From contig NZ_JAINDF010000004.1 of the NCBI RefSeq assembly GCF_023006325.1, forward strand, positions 310,001 through 374,000: a stretch of DNA of 64,000 bases, given 5' to 3'. The DNA comes from Kordiimonas marina. GTDB lineage: Bacteria > Pseudomonadota > Alphaproteobacteria > Sphingomonadales > Kordiimonadaceae. The notes under the pieces were generated by a model. It was not told the origin of the DNA. It saw nothing but the letters and a program-made list of their open reading frames with translations, and did no database searches. The stretch's first letter is position 1; each line of letters opens with the position of its first letter. Shown here in pieces: positions 23,633 to 33,347 of the stretch. The position numbers and the translations under genes were made by a program.

Positions 23633-25384
23633 ATGACTGTAAAAAAAGTAACGCCGGGCCTTTCGGTTTCGCCGCAAATCAGTGAGCAGGACATCAGCAT
23701 CCTGGCCGCCCAAGGTTTCAAGGGCATCATCAACAACCGCCCGGACGGTGAAAGCATGGGCCAGCCGAGCGCTGCAAAAATGGCTGATCTGGCTGCCGAA
23801 CATGGCATGGACTACCGCCATATTCCGATCCGCCCCGGCCGCATGACCAAGAAGGACATCAACGCCTTCGGTCGCGCCATGGCCCAGATGAAAGGCCCGG
23901 TGCTGGCACACTGCCGTTCGGGGATGCGGTCGATCAGCCTGTGGGCGCTTTCCGAAGCCGGGCACCTGTCCACCGACGCCATCCTCAAGACCGCGGCATC
24001 CGCTGGCTATAACCTCAGCGCCCTCCGCGGCACGATTGAAGGCATGACGGCGGGCAGCGCTGACACCAAAGGCCGGGCCAAGAAGGTGCCCGAGGCCGAG
24101 CGCCATGCCCACGATGTTGTCATCATCGGGGGCGGCGCCGGCGGCATCGCCGCTGCAGCCAGCCTGCTTAAGCGCCGCGCGGACCTGGACATCGCCATCA
24201 TCGAGCCCAAAGAGGTTCATTATTACCAGCCCGGCTGGACCCTGGTCGGCGGCGGCGTCTTCAGCCGTGAACAGACGAAACGCCCGCTCGCGGATGTCCT
24301 GCCCGCAGGCACGACCTGGCTGCATGGCGCGGTGGCGGAATTCCTGCCCACCAAGAATGCCGTGGTCCTCGAAGACGGTGAGAAAATCTATTACAAGACC
24401 CTCGTGGTTGCCCCGGGCCTGAAGCTCGACTGGGACAAGGTCGAGGGCCTGACCGACACGCTAGGCAAGAACGGCGTAACCTCAAACTACCGGTTCGACC
24501 TCGCCCCCTATACCTGGGAGCTGGTCACCGGCCTCAGGAACGGCCGCGCGCTTTTCACCCAGCCGCCGATGCCGATCAAATGTGCGGGCGCGCCGCAGAA
24601 AGCCATGTATATGGCGTGCGACCATTGGCGCCGCGAGGGCCGTCTCAAGGATATCGACATCAATTTCCACCTGGCAGGTGCCGCGCTTTTCGGCGTCGCC
24701 GACTATGTCCCTGCCCTGATGGGCTATATCGAGCGCTATAACGCCCACCTGCATTACAAAGAAGACCTGATCGCGGTCGATGGCGCGAAGAAAATCGCCA
24801 CCTTCGCGGTGACCGATGACGCCGGGAACGTCACCCAAGAAACGCGGGAATTCGACATGCTCCATGTCTGCCCGCCGCAAGGGCCGCTCGATGTCATGAA
24901 GGGCAGCCCGATCGCCGATGCCGTCGGCTGGGTCGCCGTCAATAATGAAACGCTGCAGCACCAGAAGTATGGCAATATCTTCTCGCTCGGCGACAGCTGT
25001 TCCGCCCCCAACGCCAAAACCGCCGCGGCCGTGCGCAAGCAGGCGCCCGTGGTTGCCCACAATGTGCTCGCCGTTCTGGACGGCCAGGCCCCCGGCGCGC
25101 TTTATGCAGGTTACGGCTCCTGCCCGCTGACGGTGGAACGCGGCAAGGTCGTCCTCGCCGAATTCGGCTATGGCGGCAAACTGCAGCCGACTCTGCCGCG
25201 CTGGCTGATCGAAGGCACCAAGCCGTCCAGCATCGCCTGGTTCCTGAAGGAAAAGCTGATGCCGTCCATCTATTTCGACCTGATGCTCAAAGGCCGGGAA
25301 TGGCTGGCGAAACCGCAGGTGCTGAGCCATGCGCCGCTCGCACATGACGCGTCAGACGCTTGCGATTTCAAAGACAAAAAATAA
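23633..25384 (+). CDS. DUF442/rhodanese-like domain fused to sulfide:quinone oxidoreductase
   Basis: 583 residues in two parts. Residues 1-140 are a Blh-type DUF442 (TIGR01244) domain with the active loop C94-R-S-G-M-R, which has the six-residue spacing of sulfurtransferases. Residues 160-560 are a flavoprotein with the FAD motif VVIIGGGAGG (162-171) and the two redox cysteines of type II SQR, C317 (IKCAGAPQK) and C456 (GDSCSAPNAKTAAA). SQR oxidises sulfide, passes electrons to quinone and hands the sulfane sulfur to an acceptor; the fused domain could take or transfer it. The C-terminal helices (about 535-565) would sit on the membrane. AGGAG precedes the ATG. Confidence 0.92.
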   Translation: MTVKKVTPGLSVSPQISEQDISILAAQGFKGIINNRPDGESMGQPSAAKMADLAAEHGMDYRHIPIRPGRMTKKDINAFGRAMAQMKGPVLAHCRSGMRSISLWALSEAGHLSTDAILKTAASAGYNLSALRGTIEGMTAGSADTKGRAKKVPEAERHAHDVVIIGGGAGGIAAAASLLKRRADLDIAIIEPKEVHYYQPGWTLVGGGVFSREQTKRPLADVLPAGTTWLHGAVAEFLPTKNAVVLEDGEKIYYKTLVVAPGLKLDWDKVEGLTDTLGKNGVTSNYRFDLAPYTWELVTGLRNGRALFTQPPMPIKCAGAPQKAMYMACDHWRREGRLKDIDINFHLAGAALFGVADYVPALMGYIERYNAHLHYKEDLIAVDGAKKIATFAVTDDAGNVTQETREFDMLHVCPPQGPLDVMKGSPIADAVGWVAVNNETLQHQKYGNIFSLGDSCSAPNAKTAAAVRKQAPVVAHNVLAVLDGQAPGALYAGYGSCPLTVERGKVVLAEFGYGGKLQPTLPRWLIEGTKPSSIAWFLKEKLMPSIYFDLMLKGREWLAKPQVLSHAPLAHDASDACDFKDKK

Positions 25385-25388
25385 CAAT

Positions 25389-25415
25389 GATGGCAGCAGT
25401 TCCCCTGCTGCCATC
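25389..25415. repeat. Hairpin between the SQR and SulP genes
   Basis: GATGGCAGCAG and CTGCTGCCATC form an 11-bp perfect stem with a five-base loop. No T run follows on the plus strand (on the minus strand a TTATTTTTT run follows four bases later). It may stabilise the upstream part of the sulfide operon message or cause partial termination so that SulP and bd oxidase are made at lower levels. Confidence 0.6.
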
Positions 25416-25448
25416 GTCCTTTACAGGCGAGAGAAGGATATATAGCCC

Positions 25449-27197
25449 ATGAAAGCGGCTTCCACCCTCAAGCGTTTCTTCCCCATTCTCGAGTGGGGAG
25501 CGGCTTACAACAGCCGGGCGTTTGTCAGCGACATCACGGCGGCCATCATCGTCACAGTCATGCTGATCCCGCAGTCGCTTGCCTATGCCATGCTTGCTGA
25601 CCTGCCGCCTGAAGTCGGCCTCTATGCCAGTATGCTGCCGCTTGTGCTTTATGCCATCTTCGGCACCGGACGGGCGCTGGCGGTCGGCCCCGTAGCCGTG
25701 ATCTCGCTGATGACAGCAGCCGCTATATCCCATGCTGCGCCCGGAAGCGGCATCGGCTATGTCGAAGCGGCGATGGTCCTCGCGCTCCTTTCCGGCCTGA
25801 TGCTTTTGGTGATGGGGCTGATGCGCCTGGGGTTTCTGGTGAATTTCCTCAGCCACCCGGTGATTTCCGGCTTCATCGTCGCCTCCAGCATCCTGATCGC
25901 GGTCAGCCAGTTCAAATATATCCTCGGGATTACATCGAGCGGCAGCACATTAATCGAGCTTATTGAATCGCTTTCCGCCCAAATCGGCAAAACCAACGTG
26001 CCTACCCTGATCATCGGCACCGCCAGCATGGCGGCGCTGTTCTCAACCCGCTCCCGCCTGAAGAAGATGCTCCTGTCCATCGGCGTCAGCGAAACCTGGG
26101 CCGGGCCGCTTGCCAAGGGCGGGCCCGTCGCGGTGGTTATCATCACCACCCTTATCACCGCCGTTTGGCATCTGGACCAAAGCGGCGTGCCTGTGGTTGG
26201 CCAAGTGCCCGTGGGCCTGCCGTCCGTGACCGTGCCGCATCTCGACATGGCGCTGATCACCCACATGGCCAGCTCGGCCTTTCTGATCAGCCTGATCGGC
26301 TTCGTCTCCTCGATTTCCGTGGCACAGACCCTGGCTGCCAAACGCCGTCAACGCGTGGACCCGGACCAGGAGCTTGTCGCCCTCGGCATCGCCAATATCG
26401 GCGCGGGCGTGACCGGCGGCTACCCGATAACCGGCGGCTTCGCCCGGTCGGTCGTCAATTTTGATGCAGGGGCCGAAACCCCGGCGGCTGGCGCCTTCAC
26501 CGCCATCGGCATCGCCGTCGCCACCATCTTCCTGACCCCGCTTCTGTATTTCCTGCCCAAGGCGACGCTGGCCGCGACCATCATCGTCGCCGTGCTGTCG
26601 CTGATCGACGGCAAGGTGCTTCTGCATACCTGGCGCTATTCGAAGCGCGACTTCGCCGCCACCGCGACAACCATTGTCGTGACCTTGATCGCCGGAGTCG
26701 AACTCGGTCTGATCGCAGGTGTGGTTTTATCGATCGTGCTGCACCTTTACCGGACAAGCAAACCGCACTGTGCTATCGTCGGAATCGTGCCAGGAACCGA
26801 GCATTTCCGTAACATCCTGCGGCATAATGTCTTGACGAATGATACGGTGTTGACCCTCCGGGTTGATGAGAGTTTGTATTTCGCCAACGCCCGGTTCCTT
26901 GAGGACAAGGTCTATGATTTGGTGAGTGCGAACAAGGCGCTCAAGCATGTTGTCCTGATGTGCCCGGCCGTTAACGAGATCGATGCCAGCGCTCTTGAGA
27001 GCCTGGAGGAGATCAACAGCCGCCTGAAGACCTCAGGCGTCACCTTCCACCTGAGTGAGGTCAAAGGGCCGGTGATGGATCGGCTTGAACGGTCCAGCCT
27101 GCTGCAGCACCTCACAGGCAAAGTATTCCTTAGCCAGTATAAGGCCATCGAAGAATTGGCCCCCGATCTGGCCCGTACAGCCCAAGCGGCGGAGTGA
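25449..27197 (+). CDS. SulP-family anion transporter with STAS domain
   Basis: 582 residues: about 12-14 membrane helices (to about residue 430) with the SulP signature (IPQSLAYAMLADLPPEVGLYAS), then a cytoplasmic STAS domain (about 445-560; NEIDASALESLEEINSRL). The family moves sulfate, bicarbonate or related anions. In this position export of the sulfite or sulfate formed by persulfide oxidation is the simplest reading, though uptake or bicarbonate exchange cannot be excluded. AAGGA lies before the ATG. Thirty-one bases separate its stop from the bd oxidase genes, so they are probably co-transcribed. Confidence 0.9.
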   Translation: MKAASTLKRFFPILEWGAAYNSRAFVSDITAAIIVTVMLIPQSLAYAMLADLPPEVGLYASMLPLVLYAIFGTGRALAVGPVAVISLMTAAAISHAAPGSGIGYVEAAMVLALLSGLMLLVMGLMRLGFLVNFLSHPVISGFIVASSILIAVSQFKYILGITSSGSTLIELIESLSAQIGKTNVPTLIIGTASMAALFSTRSRLKKMLLSIGVSETWAGPLAKGGPVAVVIITTLITAVWHLDQSGVPVVGQVPVGLPSVTVPHLDMALITHMASSAFLISLIGFVSSISVAQTLAAKRRQRVDPDQELVALGIANIGAGVTGGYPITGGFARSVVNFDAGAETPAAGAFTAIGIAVATIFLTPLLYFLPKATLAATIIVAVLSLIDGKVLLHTWRYSKRDFAATATTIVVTLIAGVELGLIAGVVLSIVLHLYRTSKPHCAIVGIVPGTEHFRNILRHNVLTNDTVLTLRVDESLYFANARFLEDKVYDLVSANKALKHVVLMCPAVNEIDASALESLEEINSRLKTSGVTFHLSEVKGPVMDRLERSSLLQHLTGKVFLSQYKAIEELAPDLARTAQAAE

Positions 27198-27228
27198 CCC
27201 CAGCTCCGCCAGATCAAGGAGTAAACAG

Positions 27229-28629
27229 ATGGCTGATTATTTCAGCGCTGAATTCCTAGCACGTTCACAATTTGCCTTCACTGTCGCCTTCCACATCATC
27301 TTCCCCGCCTTCTCCATCGGCCTCGCCTCCTACCTCGCCGTCCTTGAAGGGTTATGGCTCAAAACCGGCGACAACGCCTACCTGACCGCCTTCAAATACT
27401 GGATGAAAATCTTCGCTGTCGCCTTCGGCATGGGCGTGGTTTCCGGCCTGGTGATGAGCTACCAGTTCGGCACCAACTGGTCCGTCTTCTCCGATAAGGC
27501 CGGCCCGGTGATCGGCCCGCTGCTGGGCTATGAAGTCCTGTCCGCCTTCTTCCTGGAAGCAGGCTTCCTCGGCATCATGCTGTTCGGGCTCGAACGGGTC
27601 GGCAAGCGGCTGCATTACACCGCCACGCTGATGGTGGCCTTCGGCACGCTCTTCTCCGCCTTCTGGATTTTGAGCGTGAACAGCTGGATGCAGACGCCGG
27701 CGGGCTATGCCATCAACGACGCAGGCCAGTTTGTCGCCGCCGATTGGTGGGAGGTGATCTTCAACCCGTCCTTCCCCTACCGGCTGGTTCATATGGTGCT
27801 GGCAGCCTACCTGACCACCGCCTTCGTGGTCGGCAGTGTCGGCGCCTGGCACCTTCTGAAGGACAAGGACAACCGCCCCGCGCGCATCATGTTCTCCATG
27901 GCGCTTTGGATGGCCGCCATCGTCGCGCCGATCCAGATTTTCGCCGGTGACCAGCATGGCCTCAACACGCTGGAGCACCAGCCCGCCAAGGTGGCCGCGA
28001 TGGAAGGTCACTTTGAGAATGACGGCCCTGTGCCGCTGCTGCTGTTCGGCATCCCGAATGAGAAGACCGAGACCGTGGATTACGCGGTCGAAATTCCGCA
28101 TCTCGCCAGCCTGATCCTGACCCACAGCATGAACGGCACCATCAAGGGCCTGAAGGAATGGCCGAAGGACGAACGTCCGCCGGTGTTCGTGGTCTTCTGG
28201 GCCTTCCGGGTTATGGTGGGGCTTGGGCTTCTGATGGCCGGGCTCGGCATTTGGGGACTTGTCCAGCGCTTCCGCGGCAAGCTTTATGACACGCCGCTTC
28301 TGAAGAAAGCTGCCGTCGCGATGGGCCCCGCCGGTTTCATCGCCGTGGTCTCAGGCTGGATCGTCACCGAAGTCGGCCGCCAGCCCTATACGATCTACGG
28401 CCTCCTGCGCACCGACCAGTCCATGTCGCCCATTGGGGCACCGGCTGTCGGGACATCGCTTGCCGTGTTCGCAGCCGTTTACTTCATCGTGTTCGGTACC
28501 GGGGTCTTCTACATCCTGCGCCTGATGCGCCAGACACCGAGTGAGGCCACGCACGGTCCGGACAGGGGTAAACCTACCCGGGTCGCGTCCACCGCCGCCT
28601 ACCTCGAAACCACAGACGCAAAAGAATAG
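27229..28629 (+). CDS. cydA: Cytochrome bd-type quinol oxidase subunit I (CIO-like)
   Basis: 466 residues. The start is fixed by AAGGAG eight bases upstream and by the family opening ARSQFAFTVAFHIIFPAFSIG, where H22 is the high-spin heme ligand. GRQPYTIYGLLRT is the conserved C-terminal motif. The quinol-binding Q loop is short (about residues 260-300), the form called cyanide-insensitive oxidase in Pseudomonas and relatives. bd oxidases are known to tolerate sulfide, unlike heme-copper enzymes, which explains the location directly behind sulfide oxidation genes. Confidence 0.96.
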   Translation: MADYFSAEFLARSQFAFTVAFHIIFPAFSIGLASYLAVLEGLWLKTGDNAYLTAFKYWMKIFAVAFGMGVVSGLVMSYQFGTNWSVFSDKAGPVIGPLLGYEVLSAFFLEAGFLGIMLFGLERVGKRLHYTATLMVAFGTLFSAFWILSVNSWMQTPAGYAINDAGQFVAADWWEVIFNPSFPYRLVHMVLAAYLTTAFVVGSVGAWHLLKDKDNRPARIMFSMALWMAAIVAPIQIFAGDQHGLNTLEHQPAKVAAMEGHFENDGPVPLLLFGIPNEKTETVDYAVEIPHLASLILTHSMNGTIKGLKEWPKDERPPVFVVFWAFRVMVGLGLLMAGLGIWGLVQRFRGKLYDTPLLKKAAVAMGPAGFIAVVSGWIVTEVGRQPYTIYGLLRTDQSMSPIGAPAVGTSLAVFAAVYFIVFGTGVFYILRLMRQTPSEATHGPDRGKPTRVASTAAYLETTDAKE

Positions 28630-28638
28630 GAGCCAGCC

Positions 28639-29640
28639 ATGATCGACCTACCGCTCATCTGGGCTTTCCTGATCGCCACCGCGATCCTCATCTATGTGCT
28701 GCTTGACGGTTTCGACCTCGGCATCGGCATCCTGTTCCCGTTCCTGAGGCGTGACCAGGACCGCGATGTCGCCATGAACACGGTCGCCCCAGTGTGGGAC
28801 GGCAACGAAACCTGGCTGATCCTCGGCGGTGGCGGCCTGTTCGCCACCTTCCCGCTGGCCTACTCGATCCTGATGCCCGCGCTTTACGCCCCGGTCATCG
28901 CCATGCTGATCGCGCTCATCTTCCGCGGTGTGGCGTTCGAGTTCCGCTGGCGGAGCGAGAACCACCGCGGCCACTGGGACTTTGCCTTCACCGCGGGGTC
29001 CATGGTCGCCGCCTTCTGCCAGGGCATCGCGCTCGGTGCTTTCGTGCAGGGTATCCATGTCGAAGGCCGCGCCTACGCCGGTGGCTGGTGGGACTGGCTG
29101 ACCCCGTTCAGCCTGCTGACCGGTGTCGCCCTCGTGGTCGGCTACGCGCTTCTGGGCTCCACCTGGCTCGTCATGAAAACCGAGGGCACCTTACGGAAAC
29201 AGGCGGTGCGCTATGCCACCATCACCGGTGTTGGCACCGTGCTGTTCATCGGGCTGATCAGCGGCGCGACCCTGTCGCTCGACCCACGCTTCATGGAGAT
29301 CTGGTTCTCCTACCCGGCGGTTCTTTATACCGCGCCAGTGCCGATCGCGGTGATGGCCGCCGCGCTGTGGCTGTGGCGCAGCCTCAAGAAGGGCGCCGAC
29401 TATAAGCCGTTCCTGGCGGCGGTCACGCTGTTCGTGCTGTCCTTCATCGGCCTCGGCATCAGCCTGTTCCCGCATATCGTGCCGCTTAAAGTCACGATCT
29501 GGGAAGCAGCGGCGCCGGACAAGAGCCTCGGCTTCCTGCTGGTGGGGACGGTGGTTCTGCTGCCCATCATCCTCGGCTACACCGCCTACGCCTACTGGAT
29601 TTTCCGGGGCAAGGTGAAACAGGGCGAAGGCTATCACTGA
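28639..29640 (+). CDS. cydB: Cytochrome bd-type quinol oxidase subunit II
   Basis: 333 residues with about eight to nine membrane helices. The opening IDLPLIWAFLIATAILIYVLLDGFDLGIGIL and the WDGNETWLILGGGGLFATFPLAY segment are diagnostic of CydB/CioB. It pairs with subunit I and stabilises the heme-containing core. TAGGAG precedes the ATG, nine bases after the cydA stop. Followed with a one-base overlap by a small membrane protein gene. Confidence 0.97.
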   Translation: MIDLPLIWAFLIATAILIYVLLDGFDLGIGILFPFLRRDQDRDVAMNTVAPVWDGNETWLILGGGGLFATFPLAYSILMPALYAPVIAMLIALIFRGVAFEFRWRSENHRGHWDFAFTAGSMVAAFCQGIALGAFVQGIHVEGRAYAGGWWDWLTPFSLLTGVALVVGYALLGSTWLVMKTEGTLRKQAVRYATITGVGTVLFIGLISGATLSLDPRFMEIWFSYPAVLYTAPVPIAVMAAALWLWRSLKKGADYKPFLAAVTLFVLSFIGLGISLFPHIVPLKVTIWEAAAPDKSLGFLLVGTVVLLPIILGYTAYAYWIFRGKVKQGEGYH

Positions 29641-29765
29641 TGACCGGCCCCACCCCAGACGAACGCCCGCTATCCAAGAAGCTCCTGTGGTTCGCAGGGC
29701 TTTGGGTGGCGGGTGTCCTGACCGTAGGCGTGGTTGCCTACGGTCTGAGGCTCATCCTCTTCTGA
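29640..29765 (+). CDS. DUF2474-type small subunit of cytochrome bd oxidase
   Basis: 41 codons starting in the TGATG overlap with cydB. The product has a polar head (TGPTPDERPLSKK) and a single hydrophobic helix (LLWFAGLWVAGVLTVGVVAYGL), matching DUF2474 proteins that accompany CIO-type bd oxidases in the way CydX accompanies E. coli CydAB. These small subunits stabilise the heme site. Support comes from composition, length and position; there is little sequence to align. Confidence 0.85.
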   Translation: MTGPTPDERPLSKKLLWFAGLWVAGVLTVGVVAYGLRLILF

Positions 29766-29769
29766 TAGC

Positions 29770-30978
29770 TTAGCGCTGGGCGACGGCGGTGCCATCCTGA
29801 ATGCGGTCGCCGGGGTAAAGCACGACCTTTTCCCCGGCCTTCAGGCCGCCTTTGATCTCGGCTTCCAGGTTATTGCGTTCGCCGACCTCGACCTCCCTAA
29901 GCCGGGCATGGCCGTCATCGACAACGAACACCGACCAGCCGCCACCGTTGCGGAACAGGGCGCCGAGCGGCAGCTTGAGCACATTGCCGTCAAACAGCAC
30001 CACGCGCACATCGACCCGGTAACCGTGGCCGAGCCGGTGCCAGCTTTCCGGCGGATTGACGAGATCGAGGATCACGTTCACCCGCTGTTCTTCAATGCCG
30101 AGCGCGGAGACCTTGGTATAGCCGAAGGGTTCGATCCGGCGTACGCGCGCCTCCATATCGGGGCCGCCCCAGCCGGTAATGATCGCCTTCTGGCCCGGGC
30201 TCACGAGCACCGCGTCTTCCGACAGAAGGTCCACGGTCAGTTCCAGGTTTTCAGGGTTGCCGATCTCGATAAGCGGCGTCCCAGCCGCAACCACGCCTTC
30301 GCTTTTATGGAAAATCTGCAAGATCACGCCGCTCACGGGCGCCTTCACCGGCACGCAGTCACAGCCTTTCTGCTTGCTGTCGATATCCTTACGACTGAGA
30401 AGCCGTGTGCGTGCCTGCGCCAGTTCATGTTCGCGTACCTTCAGGGCTGCCTTGGCACTTTCGAGACTGGCTTCGGCGACCTTGCGGGCACGCACTGCAT
30501 CATCGAGCGTCCGTTTAGAGATCGTCCCGTCCTCGATAAGCCCGCGGGCGCGGGCCAGTTCCTCATTGGCGAAGGCCAGCGTTGCCTGCGCTTTGCCCAC
30601 ATCGGCTGACGCCAGCTTCTCCGCCGCTTTCGCCGCCTCTACCGCCGCCTTCTGTTCGGCTTCGGACCGGACATCCAGAAACGCCGGTTCTGCGGGCTGT
30701 ATCTCGGTCAGCTCAGTTTCCCCGGCCTTGACAGTATCGCCCACCAGCGCGTCGATCCGGGTCATCTCGCCCGTCAGCGGTGCATCAAGCGTATAGACAT
30801 CATGGATACGGGTCTTGCCCTCCTTGTCGATGGTGACAAGAAGCCGCCCCTGTTCCGCCTTGGCCATATCCACCAGCACCGGCTGCGGCCGCATCGCATA
30901 AACAATGCCCGCAATGAGCACAGCGGAAACGCTGCCCCAGATCACAAGCCGCCGTCGTTTGATATCCACGTCTGTCAC
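29770..30978 (-). CDS. HlyD/MacA-like periplasmic adaptor
   Basis: 402 residues. N-terminal membrane anchor (about 11-29), a lipoyl-like half-motif, a long coiled-coil hairpin (about 90-200, Ala/Lys/Glu rich), second lipoyl half (CVPVKAPVSGVILQIFHKSEGVV), then beta-barrel domains. Adaptors link an inner-membrane ABC transporter to an outer-membrane channel. It is the last gene of a three-gene operon after an FtsX-type permease, overlapping its stop by four bases. No outer-membrane factor is encoded nearby. Confidence 0.92.
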   Translation of the reverse strand: MTDVDIKRRRLVIWGSVSAVLIAGIVYAMRPQPVLVDMAKAEQGRLLVTIDKEGKTRIHDVYTLDAPLTGEMTRIDALVGDTVKAGETELTEIQPAEPAFLDVRSEAEQKAAVEAAKAAEKLASADVGKAQATLAFANEELARARGLIEDGTISKRTLDDAVRARKVAEASLESAKAALKVREHELAQARTRLLSRKDIDSKQKGCDCVPVKAPVSGVILQIFHKSEGVVAAGTPLIEIGNPENLELTVDLLSEDAVLVSPGQKAIITGWGGPDMEARVRRIEPFGYTKVSALGIEEQRVNVILDLVNPPESWHRLGHGYRVDVRVVLFDGNVLKLPLGALFRNGGGWSVFVVDDGHARLREVEVGERNNLEAEIKGGLKAGEKVVLYPGDRIQDGTAVAQR

Positions 30979-33347
30979 TCCCTAGTTTTCAGGACCGCGA
31001 TGAGGTCCAAATGGTCAAGGCGCTGCCGCACCAGTGCCGCACAGAGGATTGTGGTCACCAGCGCGATAATTGCCGCCATGCCGTATGTTTGATCGGTTAC
31101 CGCAAGCGGCACCCGGTAAAGCTCGGTCGCGAAGGCGTTCGACATGTACCACGAGAGAAGATAGCCAATGACGAGGCCGAGCGGAATGGCAATCCAGGTC
31201 AGAAGCCCGATCTCACCGAGCAAAATATAGCTGATTTCCCACCGGCTGAAGCCGAGCACCCGCAGGGTCGCCAGCTCGCGTGCGCGTTCGGACAATGCAA
31301 TTCGCACCGAATTGTAGGTCACCCCGAATGACAGCGTCATCGCGAAGACGACGAAGAAACCCGTGAAGATATACATGGTCTCGCCCATGGTCTGGTGGAA
31401 GGTGTCGATCGCGGCCTGCCGGAACAGGATGGTGGCCACATTGGGGATTTCGGTCAGCCTGAGCAAAAGCTCCGCCCGCTTGTCGCTATCGATCGAGATG
31501 TGATAGCCGCTGACCACCCGGCCGTCCTGCATCAGCCGGTTGAGGGCCGGGAGGCTCATATAGGCAGGTCTACCGATATCAGTATCGAAGATGCGCGCCA
31601 CCGTGAGGTCCACAACCGGGCGCCGACCTTCGAGTATTTCCACCTTCACCTTGTCGCCGCGCTTAACATGCAGCATGTCCGCCAGCGTGAGGGACATGGC
31701 CACCCCGCCGGGCGGGACCGGGATAACCTTTTCGGTGTCGGTGTCGTAAACAGGGCTGAGAAAAGCGCCCTTAGGAACCCCGAAAATGCCCTGACGCACC
31801 GAAGCCCGGCCATGGCTGAACCGCGCGGGCACCATGCGGAACGGTTCGGTCGACAGCACACCCGGCAGGTGCCGGATGGCTTCCTCCGCCACTGCTGGTT
31901 TGAGGTCATTGAAGCTGAGCGATGCATCCTGATGCTGACCATATTCGAAGAAGGTCGTCACCATGGAATCAATGGCATCGAGCCACTGAAGCGACAGCAC
32001 CAGCACCGCTACCGACATGGCAAGGCCAAAGCTGGCGAGGAAGGCCCGCACCGGCCAGCGTACGATGCGGCGGAAGACCATCCGGGTCGGTTCATCCAGC
32101 GCCTTCGAGAATATGCTGCGCGAAAGCCAGCCGCGCCTGTAAATGGGCGGCGCCTCCGCCTGCATGGCGGCGGCGGGCGGCAGCTTCACAGCTTTCGCGA
32201 CCGAGGTCATGCTTCCTGCGAGCGCAGAGATAAGGCTGACCCCTGCCGCCAGCACAAAACTCGCCGGGCCCGGCCGGTACAAGAGGAAGGGGAATTTGTA
32301 GAAATCGGCATAAAGCTCGGTGTTGAACTTGCCCATCCAAGCCCCAAGCCCGAAGCCAAGCAGCACGCCGATGCCAGCGATCACCATGACCATCTTGGCA
32401 TAATGAAAGCCGATGGCGGTGTTGGTATAGCCGAACGCCTTCAGAAGGCCGATCTCCCGCCGCTCGGTCGCGATAAGGCGCGCCATCACCATGTTGGTGA
32501 GGAAGGCCGCCACCGCGAGGAAGATGGCGGGCAACAGCTTCGACAGGTTCTTCTGCTGCTCAATCTCGCTCATCAGGAACCAGTTGGAAATCTGGTCCTT
32601 GCGGCCGTAAGCCCCAGTGCTGCCATAGGGCGTGAGCAGCTTGTCGAGCTGGTCGATCACCACCTGGCTGTTGGTGCCGTGCATCAGCTTGAGGGTAACG
32701 TTGTTGAAGCTTTCCTTGAGGTCGAACGCGGCTTCGAGCGCGCGGCGGCCCATCCAGATAACGCCGAAGCGCTTGTCATCCGGCATCAGGCCCCCGGGCG
32801 CGATGGCATAAACAAATTCAGGGCTGAGCGCGATCCCGACCACATCGAGCGTGCGCTTGCGGCCACGAAGGACCGCATCGAAACTATCCCCCGGCTTCAG
32901 GTTATGGGCATCGGCGAAGGGTTCCGAAACCACCACCTCATCGGGCCGGTCGGGCTCCGCCAGTCTTCCGGCGCGCAGGACCAGCACGTTCATGATCTGC
33001 GGCCCGTATTTGGGCAGGGAGAGAACCTCGGCGCTTGCGGGTTCCGGGAAGTCCTTCATCTGCACGGTCGCGACCTGGACGATGCGGGTTTCCACACTCT
33101 GTACACCCGGAATGTCGGCGATCTCATGCCGCAGGGCCTCCGGCGCGCGCTTGACGGTCGCGAACACGTCGGCAAAGCGGTAGCGATCATAATAGGCGCT
33201 TGTCGTGTCCTCGAGCGCTTCGATGGTGGTGAGCGACATGATGAGGAGCGCAGCCCCGGACGCGACCACAAACGCGATCGCCAGCACCTGCATCTTCAGG
33301 CGCCAGAGGTCTCGCAGCAGTTTGCGGTTTAGGGGCGTAAACAGCAT
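30975..33347 (-). CDS. FtsX-family ABC transporter permease (double MacB-type)
   Basis: 790 residues with two FtsX repeats: one N-terminal helix, a periplasmic MacB_PCD-like domain, three helices (about 270-380), a second anchor near 440, another periplasmic domain and three C-terminal helices (about 670-775). The layout equals LolC/E- or DevC-like permeases, which move lipids or lipoproteins rather than small drugs. Substrate unknown. Its start overlaps the ATPase stop by one base (TAATG), and the adaptor gene follows. Confidence 0.9.
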   Translation of the reverse strand: MLFTPLNRKLLRDLWRLKMQVLAIAFVVASGAALLIMSLTTIEALEDTTSAYYDRYRFADVFATVKRAPEALRHEIADIPGVQSVETRIVQVATVQMKDFPEPASAEVLSLPKYGPQIMNVLVLRAGRLAEPDRPDEVVVSEPFADAHNLKPGDSFDAVLRGRKRTLDVVGIALSPEFVYAIAPGGLMPDDKRFGVIWMGRRALEAAFDLKESFNNVTLKLMHGTNSQVVIDQLDKLLTPYGSTGAYGRKDQISNWFLMSEIEQQKNLSKLLPAIFLAVAAFLTNMVMARLIATERREIGLLKAFGYTNTAIGFHYAKMVMVIAGIGVLLGFGLGAWMGKFNTELYADFYKFPFLLYRPGPASFVLAAGVSLISALAGSMTSVAKAVKLPPAAAMQAEAPPIYRRGWLSRSIFSKALDEPTRMVFRRIVRWPVRAFLASFGLAMSVAVLVLSLQWLDAIDSMVTTFFEYGQHQDASLSFNDLKPAVAEEAIRHLPGVLSTEPFRMVPARFSHGRASVRQGIFGVPKGAFLSPVYDTDTEKVIPVPPGGVAMSLTLADMLHVKRGDKVKVEILEGRRPVVDLTVARIFDTDIGRPAYMSLPALNRLMQDGRVVSGYHISIDSDKRAELLLRLTEIPNVATILFRQAAIDTFHQTMGETMYIFTGFFVVFAMTLSFGVTYNSVRIALSERARELATLRVLGFSRWEISYILLGEIGLLTWIAIPLGLVIGYLLSWYMSNAFATELYRVPLAVTDQTYGMAAIIALVTTILCAALVRQRLDHLDLIAVLKTRE

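Noticed and set aside
23912-23930. Protein tyrosine phosphatase loop in the DUF442-SQR fusion
   Set aside because: The loop is C-R-S-G-M-R-S; the arginine is one residue too early for C-x5-R, and the six-residue loop is sulfurtransferase-like.
29636-29642. Frameshift at the cydB end
   Set aside because: TGATG is a normal stop-start overlap that begins the small DUF2474-type gene.
31395-33332. 645-codon open frame on the plus strand
   Set aside because: Antisense to the FtsX-type permease, no recognisable motif.
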